From an uncultured Lachnospiraceae bacterium (GTDB lineage Bacteria > Bacillota > Clostridia > Lachnospirales > Lachnospiraceae), in assembly GCA_949840915.1 (NCBI GenBank), contig CATKXY010000002.1:62001-126000 (forward strand): DNA of 64,000 nucleotides, written 5' to 3'. The notes beneath the pieces are model-generated. The model worked only from the letters and a program-made list of their open reading frames with translations. It was not told the DNA's origin and searched no databases. A program made the position numbers and the translations under genes. Shown here piece after piece: positions 1 to 7,628 of this stretch. Each line of letters starts with the position of its first letter. Positions within the stretch are counted from its first letter, which is position 1.

Positions 1-1
1 C

Positions 2-1294
2 GCCCTTACCAACGATGTGACGACCATTACTGTGGAGACCAGAAAGTTTGCCTGTCCCGAGCCGGTTTATGACAGCGCAGAGGCCGCCAGGGCGGCTGCG
101 GAAAAAGAGGTGCAGGAGGGCGAGATCAATCTGAAGGTAGATACGGTCATGGAGGGAACCACGGTTGCCGAATTTAATTTTGTTCCCGTTTATACCACCA
201 GTATTGATCTGGCAGGCGTAGTCCGAAAGCTTGGCAAGGGTGTGGAAGGATACAATGCCGCAGACAGCGATGAGGAAAATCTGCGCAGGCAGTTTGCAAA
301 ACCCATCAGTGAATATCTGGACGAAAAAGGATTTCATGTAATTGATATATCCTGTAAAAATTTAAAATCGGATGTGACAGAAAATGTGGGATGGATGAAT
401 ACCATCAAAACATTTCAGATGACCGGCGGTGAGGTATCGGTTTCCTATACCAAGAGACTGACCACCACAGTGAGCTTAAAACAGGGATTTCTGGGCAGAG
501 GCCAGAACAATGATCTCTCTGTCATCATGTCACAGCTGCCGGAGGGGAGTGAACTGTTAAATCCGCAGGATATTGATCGGAAGAGCTCCAAACCGGAAGT
601 GTCTTATGTGATGCGGGGAAGCGTCACGGCCGAGGCCTCGGCGAGGACTATCGAAGAAGCGGATTCCCTTGCGGCGGACAATGCAATTCTGGCGGCTCAA
701 AAAATTGCTGTGCGCGGATTGAACGGAGGTATTTCCGCCGGTATCAAAGAAGCGATCTCGGCCGGCGGCGCGGCAGCCACAGTGGCGAATGTGCGCGCCA
801 GAATGGATGTGCCTAATGTCGGCAAGGAAGATATGCTGCTGACGCACAAAGATGCCCGATATGCCTACACGGGAAGCTGTGACAGAATGATCACCTCCAC
901 GGATAATAAGCTGGTGTCCGTGACTGCCTGGAACGGCAGTAAGCTGACTTATGTGGAACCCACAGATCCCGTTATCGACAAAGGGATTCCCACAGACGAA
1001 AATTATGACAAATATATCAACGAAGGAGACGATCTGGGAATTTTACTTTTTGAGAAGACGGATCAGGGCTTTCACAGATACATGGATGATGTAAAAAAGG
1101 CGCAGGCTCAGGCGAACAACCTTCGTAATCTTTATGAAAAGGCCCGTGCGGCACTGAAGGAAGCTCAGGAAATCTTTGATCTGGCCTATGAACAGGAACG
1201 AGACGGGACAGAGGATTATCGGGAAAATGAAAAAAAGCGACTAATGGCACAAGAGGCTTTGCTGGCTATTTTCGGAGACGATAGTACGGAATAA
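2..1294 (+). CDS. Hypothetical protein, 5' end cut by the window edge
   Basis: I do not recognise this family. The frame is open to the window edge: the codons before the first possible start (GTG at 17) read A-L-T-N-D, so the true start probably lies upstream and about 430 residues are visible. No membrane segment or signal peptide is seen in this part. The middle has an Ala/Gly-rich stretch around residues 220-255, and the tail from about residue 355 is charged and helix-prone (EKARAALKEAQE), so it may form a coiled coil. It is convergent with the J-domain gene that follows and shares a bidirectional terminator with it. Function unknown. Confidence 0.7.
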   Translation, partial: ALTNDVTTITVETRKFACPEPVYDSAEAARAAAEKEVQEGEINLKVDTVMEGTTVAEFNFVPVYTTSIDLAGVVRKLGKGVEGYNAADSDEENLRRQFAKPISEYLDEKGFHVIDISCKNLKSDVTENVGWMNTIKTFQMTGGEVSVSYTKRLTTTVSLKQGFLGRGQNNDLSVIMSQLPEGSELLNPQDIDRKSSKPEVSYVMRGSVTAEASARTIEEADSLAADNAILAAQKIAVRGLNGGISAGIKEAISAGGAAATVANVRARMDVPNVGKEDMLLTHKDARYAYTGSCDRMITSTDNKLVSVTAWNGSKLTYVEPTDPVIDKGIPTDENYDKYINEGDDLGILLFEKTDQGFHRYMDDVKKAQAQANNLRNLYEKARAALKEAQEIFDLAYEQERDGTEDYRENEKKRLMAQEALLAIFGDDSTE

Positions 1295-1308
1295 GGCATA
1301 AATTTGTG

Positions 1309-1361
1309 AAAGGGCTATGGCGCCCGCCGGTAAGAATGAACGGATGCGCCATAGCCCTTTT
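1309..1361. terminator. Bidirectional rho-independent terminator
   Basis: A perfect inverted repeat: GGGCTATGGCGC at 1312-1323 pairs with GCGCCATAGCCC at 1346-1357, extended by AAA/TTT to 15 bp, with a 22-nt loop. It is followed by TTTT on the plus strand and, read from the other side, also by a short T-run. It lies between two convergent genes and can end both. Confidence 0.85.
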
Positions 1362-1374
1362 ACTGAATAGAAAT

Positions 1375-2649
1375 TTATTGCCCGGCCTGTTTTTCCAGCA
1401 CTTCCTTCAAAGCGCTGTATTCCTCCTGCATTTTCTGGAAAGTTTCGGTATCGCCGCCCTCTGAGTCGGGATGGTAGGCTTTGCACAGGGATTTATACCG
1501 TTTTTCCAGTTTCTCGGTATTGTTGCAGCCGCAGAAAAAGACGGAGGATTGGAGGGGATCCACGGTTGCTGCCTGAAGCTTTTCGGCCATGCTCTTTACT
1601 TCTTCACGCTGCTTCTCCAATTGCTGTATGCGGGGGATCAGTTTCTTGAATTTGTCCAGTGGGATGCCGTTTTTGTATTTGGAGCATTCCTCTACAATGT
1701 CGGAGAGGTTGCGGAAATAATTGCCCCAGGTGCTGCGCAGCAGTGCGTTGTCCTTGGCGGACAGCACGGCCTCCACCATGTCTCCCAAGGGCTCCAGACT
1801 TTCAATATGTTCCTCCAGATTCTGTATATAAGCGTCTCCTGTCTCCGTGGCGGCCTCCGAATCCCGGGCCATGTGCCAGTCGTTCTCCTGAAGGCTGCGG
1901 ATGTTCTCATCCAGCTCGTCTCCGGTCATCTTCAGCTCCTGTGCCCATTCGTGCCATTCGATGCCCAGCGAGAGCAGTACCACAATAAAGGTGGCCATGA
2001 TCGCAATGTACATCACAATGCCATAGACAAGGGAAAAGGTGTCAAATTTGCCCATATATGGCAGCAGTCCGATACCGAAGGTATCCTTTACCTCCAGATG
2101 TAAGCTGACCAGACTACCGATGATCAACAGTCCGCTTAGGATAAAGGAGGCGGGCAGAGCAAAGGAGATCACAGTGACAATCAGCTTGTTGATTATGTGT
2201 AAGATCGTGAAAAACAGGCAGAGGGCAGCGTTTGCCGCTTTGCTGCCGCTTAAATTTATGTATTGATAATCGCTCTCACAGGTGACATATAGTTTCAGAA
2301 ATCCTGTGTAGGTGAGATCGTAAATAATTCCAAAGAAGCTGATTACGGCTGTCCAGATTACCGTTATGAATGTGGTCGCCAGGGTCATGATAAATAGAAA
2401 GATCATGACGAAGACAAAGCCGATCAGGAAAATAATGACCAGCATGGCAATGGCTTCCATACCGCCCGAGGGATTTTTCACAAATTCAAAGCCTAAGATT
2501 AAAAATACGGTAATTGCCAGCATGCCTAAGATCACGGCTACCTTTTCCAGCGCTTTGGCGATCAGCTTACTGGCAGTGGCAATCAAAAGCAGCGGCAGCG
2601 CAATCAGAGAGAGTATATTGATTTTCAGTATTTTAATTGTTTTTTCCAT
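1375..2649 (-). CDS. Polytopic membrane protein with C-terminal J-domain
   Basis: A 424-residue protein. The first ~230 residues hold several long hydrophobic segments. Residues ~235-360 are soluble, charged and helix-rich. The last ~55 residues look like a DnaJ J-domain: they carry the HPD signature (AYHPDSEGGD) after a basic helix and before a helix with FQKMQEEYSALKE. In the DnaJ family HPD stimulates the Hsp70 ATPase, so the protein may recruit DnaK to the membrane (inference). The start has a strong RBS (GGAGGAGG). It is the last gene of the minus-strand operon, 12 bp after the lipoprotein gene, and ends just before the shared terminator. Confidence 0.75.
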   Translation of the reverse strand: MEKTIKILKINILSLIALPLLLIATASKLIAKALEKVAVILGMLAITVFLILGFEFVKNPSGGMEAIAMLVIIFLIGFVFVMIFLFIMTLATTFITVIWTAVISFFGIIYDLTYTGFLKLYVTCESDYQYINLSGSKAANAALCLFFTILHIINKLIVTVISFALPASFILSGLLIIGSLVSLHLEVKDTFGIGLLPYMGKFDTFSLVYGIVMYIAIMATFIVVLLSLGIEWHEWAQELKMTGDELDENIRSLQENDWHMARDSEAATETGDAYIQNLEEHIESLEPLGDMVEAVLSAKDNALLRSTWGNYFRNLSDIVEECSKYKNGIPLDKFKKLIPRIQQLEKQREEVKSMAEKLQAATVDPLQSSVFFCGCNNTEKLEKRYKSLCKAYHPDSEGGDTETFQKMQEEYSALKEVLEKQAGQ

Positions 2650-2661
2650 CGGTTCCTCCTC

Positions 2662-3621
2662 CTATTCAAACTGAGCCAGTTCATAGCGTATGCTTTGAAT
2701 GGATGAATTGTCGGAGCCCAGGTTTACCGTGATCTTATCTCCGGTTGCGGCATCCTTATAAATAGCGTGGGTGTTGTCAAAGCCCCAGCCGTACAAAAGG
2801 CTTCTGGTAAAAGCGTCCGGCTCGCCGTAGAGTCCGTCGCTGTTGTGGCATACGGTGTCAGGCGACATGCCGAGGGTGACGCCTTTGGGAAATACCACAT
2901 TATTCTTGAATACATAGATGCCTATAAGTTTGCAGGAATGCCAGTCCGCAGGCGCGTCCGACTGGTTCTGGAGTGTCAGTCTTACGCCCATCTGTCCGTC
3001 TGAAACCTCTATTTTTCCATAGGCAGGCACCTGATTTGGCTGGCTTTCAAAAGTGATATTCAACTGGGCGATCAGGTCCGAGGCGTTGTCTGCCCTCAGA
3101 TCCACGATCTTTCTGTTGATCTGTATCTGTCCGTCAAATTTTTCCGCCAGGATCATCTCCGGCATGGGCTGCACGGACATCCAATGCTTTGTAAATTCGT
3201 CCGTATTTTCTACAAATACATGGATTTCAGAAGGCTTGTCGGCGGTCAGCTCCACGCTTTCCACATCCGCTGCCATCGTGATGCCCGTGTTGCCGGACTG
3301 GCTGGCATATGGCTTATATACTTCATAGACTCCGGGGTTTAAGGATATTTCCTGTTGAAAGCTATTGTCATGGTTCAAAGTGATGTGATACAGTTTCTCG
3401 TTGATAATGTTTTTCAGGGTAAGGCTGATAGAAAAGTTTTTCTGTACATTTTCCTCCAGCATGGACAATTCTTTTGGAATGTCCACAAAGGAGACGGTGC
3501 ATTTACAGTCGCCCTCGTCCAGTTTACCGGTTTTGCCGCAGCCGGCCAGAGCCAGTGATAAAAACAGGCTTCCCATAAGCAGAGGCAGCAGGCGTTTGTG
3601 CATTTGTTTGAATGTCAGCAT
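2662..3621 (-). CDS. Putative lipoprotein of unknown function
   Basis: I chose ATG at 3621 rather than a longer frame because it follows GGAG at 8 nt and lies 11 bp after the upstream stop; this gives 319 residues. The N-terminus is a lipoprotein signal (basic MHKR, hydrophobic run, lipobox LALAGC with Cys28). The mature part looks beta-rich, with no catalytic motif I recognise. A LNPGVYEVY phrase resembles the LRPGVY phrases near the N-termini of the two GT-C-like proteins upstream in the operon, hinting at a shared extracytoplasmic beta-fold. Probably an outer-leaflet partner of the operon's membrane enzymes; function unknown. Confidence 0.7.
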   Translation of the reverse strand: MLTFKQMHKRLLPLLMGSLFLSLALAGCGKTGKLDEGDCKCTVSFVDIPKELSMLEENVQKNFSISLTLKNIINEKLYHITLNHDNSFQQEISLNPGVYEVYKPYASQSGNTGITMAADVESVELTADKPSEIHVFVENTDEFTKHWMSVQPMPEMILAEKFDGQIQINRKIVDLRADNASDLIAQLNITFESQPNQVPAYGKIEVSDGQMGVRLTLQNQSDAPADWHSCKLIGIYVFKNNVVFPKGVTLGMSPDTVCHNSDGLYGEPDAFTRSLLYGWGFDNTHAIYKDAATGDKITVNLGSDNSSIQSIRYELAQFE

Positions 3622-3632
3622 AGGGGGTACTC

Positions 3633-5267
3633 CTATCTTTGGTTGTAATGATTGTCGGGTTGCAGTAAAAATCCCAGAGCCACAGGGAACATATAAAATA
3701 AAATCAGATAGTATCGCAAGTCGGCCACCGGTCCGCACAGGCAGGTTGCGCATACCAGCAATTCCAGCAGCAGTGTGAGCATTGCCGGGCGGTTTTTACG
3801 CCAGACTGCGTAAAAGAGAGCTATCAGCATCGCCATAAACATGGTCCCGGTGGAAAAGAGCAGGCGCACTACGGGATAGCTGCGATAACTTCCCTTCATG
3901 ATCCCCCAGTAAAAGTCAGACAAAGGAGGACAAAGCGGTCTGCAGTATTCAACCATCCAATCCGAGATGTCGAAATAGCGATAGCGGTAGGAGTCCATTA
4001 GCTCCGTCCAGGGATACCAAGCCTGATAAGTATTCGCGGCAAATGAGGCGATGTAGACGCCGGGATATTCCAGCCCTTTTCTGATCCACAGGGATAAGTA
4101 GGCTCCCTTATTTTCCATGATGGTGTCCAGATGATACCAGAAAGCCGTCTTGATGGGGTCGGCAATCAGGGGGTCATAGCTGTCCAGCATCCGGGGATCA
4201 ATGGCATTGTAGAGCAGATCCAGATCTTCACCGGGAAAGGCGGCTTCACCCTTCTCGTCATACAGTCTGGCCAGCTGCTGAAACGGTACGCTCAGTGCCT
4301 CGGCAGCGCTGCTCTCCCGAGCCCCCAAGAGTGTGATCATACCTTTGTTAATACCCGAGTATGCCAGTATGGCAGCCAGATAGAGGAGCATGAGGCTGCG
4401 CCAGTATCTCCGCAAAAACAATGCGGAAAAAACTGCGAATACCACCAGGGCATAAACAATATTTTTGCGCAGCAGACAGGAGAGGCACAGGAGTATGCAG
4501 ATGACTGCCCATTGTGCCGGGGCGGCTTTGCCGCCGTCTGTCAGACTCCGGTACAGCTCGTATTGCTTCACACATGCCGTCAGCAGCACAGCGTAACATA
4601 CCACATCTTTCGTAGTAGCCATGGCAAAGAGAACCACGGGCGGACAGAGGGCGTAAAACAAAAAGGTAAGAAGAGTCAAAACACGGTTTCCGGTCAGACG
4701 GTATACGAAGCGAACCGCATGCCCGAAGCAGAGAGCACAGATACCCATCTGAACCAGATTATATAAAAATACGCCGAAGGTCAGATCAGCCGGATATAAG
4801 TTGTGTCCGATCGTAATGAGACCTCCGCCCACGATGGTATGCAGCAGGGGATGATGTGCGTCAAAGGGCACCTCCGGGTACATGATCTGGGGAAGCTGAA
4901 CGCCGATGTCATAGCAGTAAAAGCCCGGATAGCAGCCCAAGAGGCACAGCACATAAACACTGTATAATGCAAGGCTCACATAAAGCCACAGGTGCCTGAT
5001 CCCGCCGGGAGCAAAGGTTTTCGATGCGGCTGCTCTTTTTTCCAGCGTATCAAATACCCGATAGAGCAGAAGTCCCAGAAGTATAAATTCCACAATGCCA
5101 AGCCCTGCACACTGGTACAGATTCAATATACCGATACGCTGAAAAAAATCAGAGTGATGAATGGAGGTTCCGTATTTCATGCTGAGCTGCCAGCCGCCGA
5201 TCTGCAATATTGTCAAAATGAGAGACAGCAGGGCGGCGATCCACTTTTTTCGATGTCTCGCGAACAT
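3633..5267 (-). CDS. Polytopic membrane protein, DUF6020/GT-C-like
   Basis: A 544-residue protein with about 12 hydrophobic segments. The first loop after the early segments carries the phrase YPGFYCYDIGVQL, followed by a downstream DAHHPLLHT. That resembles the DUF6020 family of GT-C-like membrane proteins, where an acidic residue in the first extracytoplasmic loop is expected to be catalytic. A lipid-linked sugar donor would be usual, but the substrate cannot be read here. It lies 24 bp after the stop of the preceding operon gene and 11 bp before the lipoprotein start. The family assignment is from memory of motifs; membrane topology is directly visible. Confidence 0.65.
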   Translation of the reverse strand: MFARHRKKWIAALLSLILTILQIGGWQLSMKYGTSIHHSDFFQRIGILNLYQCAGLGIVEFILLGLLLYRVFDTLEKRAAASKTFAPGGIRHLWLYVSLALYSVYVLCLLGCYPGFYCYDIGVQLPQIMYPEVPFDAHHPLLHTIVGGGLITIGHNLYPADLTFGVFLYNLVQMGICALCFGHAVRFVYRLTGNRVLTLLTFLFYALCPPVVLFAMATTKDVVCYAVLLTACVKQYELYRSLTDGGKAAPAQWAVICILLCLSCLLRKNIVYALVVFAVFSALFLRRYWRSLMLLYLAAILAYSGINKGMITLLGARESSAAEALSVPFQQLARLYDEKGEAAFPGEDLDLLYNAIDPRMLDSYDPLIADPIKTAFWYHLDTIMENKGAYLSLWIRKGLEYPGVYIASFAANTYQAWYPWTELMDSYRYRYFDISDWMVEYCRPLCPPLSDFYWGIMKGSYRSYPVVRLLFSTGTMFMAMLIALFYAVWRKNRPAMLTLLLELLVCATCLCGPVADLRYYLILFYMFPVALGFLLQPDNHYNQR

Positions 5268-5291
5268 GTATTTATTCCTTTCCCGGAGCGA

Positions 5292-6281
5292 TTACAACAG
5301 GAAACACCGGTAGATACCGCTGCCGATGGCAGACAGACATACGAGAAACCGTAGGCTGATATCTGCGGTCCGATCTTCCTGATCGTGAAAAATTTCCAGA
5401 ATTCCGGCTCCCAGGATACAAAAGCAGATCTGTGCATAGCCGAAAAAAATTGCGGGAGTCTCCAGCATTGCAGCCAGCCTTACCATCCATGGGCCGATGC
5501 GGCGTATGTAATCCCAGGGAAAGCAGCGCAATGCGGGAAGTGTGAGCAGACCGCCCATGATTCCCCAGAAGGGCAAAAATGCTTTTTCCGTCTCAATAAA
5601 AGCCCCTGGTTCTTTTATAAACCGATTCCTGACAAAAAGCAACCACAATCCGGCAAGGATACACAAAAAAAGTGCCAGTCCCAGTCCCGGTGAGTCATTG
5701 CGGAATTCATAGGTGGAAAACAGGCCGCCTATGCTGTAGCCCCTCGGGGCAATGCTCTCAAGCGACAGCTTCAGTGTCTCGAAACCTTCACCGGACAGAT
5801 AGGACTTCAGAAGCAGGAATCGGGGCAGGCAGAGGATGCATCCCAAAACTGGCGGCAGCAGTATGACAGGTCTGCGGCCCCGGGTATAGAGAAAGGCGCA
5901 ACATGTGATTCCGCAGATAATCAGAAGCTGCAGAATATCCGTCAAACCGATGCCCATGAGAGAAAGGGTGGCGGGCAGCAGATACAGAAATTGAATTCTG
6001 TGCTTATGTCTTGTGCGGATCAGGGCTGTCACGGACCACAGATACAGCGGAATCAGCATAAAGACTACAGCGAGCGCAGAGTCTTTTACTGTGTGGACAC
6101 AGTAAATACGGTAGGGACACAGCATGTAGAGCAGCACTACGAAGATCCGGGCGGTCTGCTGCCGTTCATACAGACGTCCGGACATCAGGCAGACAAATGC
6201 CAGAGTTCCGGCATCAATCAGCCATTCTATGCCGTTGATTGCGAGTAATGCGTCAATCGTATTCATAATAACTACACCCAT
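5292..6281 (-). CDS. GT-C-like membrane protein lacking N- and C-terminal soluble domains
   Basis: A 329-residue protein with about nine hydrophobic segments. It resembles the central membrane part of the 755-residue protein at 7621-9888: both have an LYxLxxxRIY phrase and, near the end, an RCFPWDYI / NRFPWDKI phrase followed by an LE/LQ-P segment. It lacks both extracytoplasmic domains of that protein. The frame is the same as that of the gene before it: TAA, then four codons, then ATG at 6281. A second ATG at 6266 is an alternative start; neither has a strong RBS. It may be a degraded paralogue, or the 3' half of a gene broken by a stop codon. Confidence 0.6.
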   Translation of the reverse strand: MGVVIMNTIDALLAINGIEWLIDAGTLAFVCLMSGRLYERQQTARIFVVLLYMLCPYRIYCVHTVKDSALAVVFMLIPLYLWSVTALIRTRHKHRIQFLYLLPATLSLMGIGLTDILQLLIICGITCCAFLYTRGRRPVILLPPVLGCILCLPRFLLLKSYLSGEGFETLKLSLESIAPRGYSIGGLFSTYEFRNDSPGLGLALFLCILAGLWLLFVRNRFIKEPGAFIETEKAFLPFWGIMGGLLTLPALRCFPWDYIRRIGPWMVRLAAMLETPAIFFGYAQICFCILGAGILEIFHDQEDRTADISLRFLVCLSAIGSGIYRCFLL

Positions 6282-6293
6282 TCTGTCTTGTTT

Positions 6294-7628
6294 TTATATT
6301 CCGCTCAGCAGTGGTTCCGTGGAATACAGATAATATACATCCGAATAAAATACAATTTTATTTACACAGTAGACGGCAGCAATCAGCAGTACAAGCAATG
6401 CCGTGAATAACAAAGCGCTTTGATGCTTCCGGGTCCGGCTGTAGAGGATGCAAACCGCCGCCGACGCAGTCAGGCAGAGGAGCAGCGGCAGCCACCGGGA
6501 AAAAATGTTTTGGCTGACGGCACAGGACAGGCTCCTGTCCAGAAGACAGCCCTGAAAAATAAGTGCAATACACAGGATGCCTACGCCAAGTCCGCGCAGT
6601 CTGTGTCCTGCGGGATTTCTGCCCGGCAGCAGTTCCCGGAGAGAGATACATAGCAGTGGAAGCGCCGCAAATATCAGATATCGTCCCCAGGCGCCCTCCT
6701 GATACAGCAGACGGAGGGACCAGGGAAGGAGCGCGTAGACCGCGGCGCCCAGCAGGGCGGCATATTCCCTTGTGTTCCCGTCAGTCTGTACACAGTGATA
6801 CAGAGCGTAATAGGTTCCCCATACGGCAAGGCTTATGGAAAAAAGCACGGCCAGCTTATAGGAAGCCATTGCGGAAAAACCGATTCTGCCAAAAAGCGCG
6901 GGGAGATATAAGGGCAGCAGTCCCTCGGTGAGACATTGTCTGACTGATATGCCTTCGCCGGTCAGATCTTGGATGCGCAGGAGATAGCCGGCGCTGTCCG
7001 TTCCCAGAATCATATAGTCTGTCAAGAAGGGGAAGAAGGCTAATGCCGTAACGCCTGCGAGACTGAAGAAAGCGATCTGCCGCTTTACGGTGACCCGGCC
7101 TTCCCGGATGCGCCTGCGGAAACGCAGCAGCCCGTTGAAAACGCCTGCACAGATCAGGAACAGTGTCAGCAGAATCCGGTTTCCCGCTCCTGTCCGGTAG
7201 ATCTGTACTTCCCGGACCGCCGAGATATCTCCGCCGTCAAAATTGAGTCTGACGACGACGTCTTGCAGACGGTCACAGACATAATATCGAAAGGCAGCGT
7301 GCTCTCTGCCTGCCCAAAGCTGAATGCCGTTGCCGCGCAGGGAGCGGAAGGGCTTGTCCTCACATGCCAGGACGGCCTTGCATAGCTGCCCGTCCTGCAG
7401 AGAACTCTCAATCATGATCTGATATACACCGGGACGCAGTTCCATACCGGCGCTCACATATCGTTTTGTATCGGATGAGGCAGATGAGCCTGCCTGCCGG
7501 GTAAATTCCGTATTGCCGAAGACTGCCGTCTGAACGGGCTTTTGAAAACAGCCGGGCAGTAACAGCAGAATCACAAGAAGCTCTGCCGAATACAAAAGGA
7601 TCCTGCTTCGTGATAATTGTTTATGCAT
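6294..7628 (-). CDS. GT-C-like membrane protein, N-terminal type (possibly truncated)
   Basis: A 444-residue protein starting at ATG 7628 behind AGGAGG. It overlaps the end of the 755-residue gene (ATGCATAA), which implies translational coupling. The N-terminus is a lipoprotein-like or anchor segment (LLLLPGCF). A beta-rich extracytoplasmic domain with LRPGVYQIM follows, then about nine membrane segments with a GTDSAGY loop. It aligns by eye with roughly the first 440 residues of the 755-residue neighbour but lacks that protein's distal segments and C-terminal domain. It ends at TAA (6294-6296), and the same frame reopens at once into the next gene. Probably a sugar or lipid-linked glycosyltransferase relative; activity uncertain. 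Confidence 0.6.
   Translation of the reverse strand: MHKQLSRSRILLYSAELLVILLLLPGCFQKPVQTAVFGNTEFTRQAGSSASSDTKRYVSAGMELRPGVYQIMIESSLQDGQLCKAVLACEDKPFRSLRGNGIQLWAGREHAAFRYYVCDRLQDVVVRLNFDGGDISAVREVQIYRTGAGNRILLTLFLICAGVFNGLLRFRRRIREGRVTVKRQIAFFSLAGVTALAFFPFLTDYMILGTDSAGYLLRIQDLTGEGISVRQCLTEGLLPLYLPALFGRIGFSAMASYKLAVLFSISLAVWGTYYALYHCVQTDGNTREYAALLGAAVYALLPWSLRLLYQEGAWGRYLIFAALPLLCISLRELLPGRNPAGHRLRGLGVGILCIALIFQGCLLDRSLSCAVSQNIFSRWLPLLLCLTASAAVCILYSRTRKHQSALLFTALLVLLIAAVYCVNKIVFYSDVYYLYSTEPLLSGI

Noticed and set aside
6294..7628. The 444- and 329-residue frames as one gene split by a sequencing error
   Set aside because: Not accepted as a simple split, because both parts carry a version of the same central membrane segment and the join would not match the 755-residue paralogue; kept as an open question in the findings.
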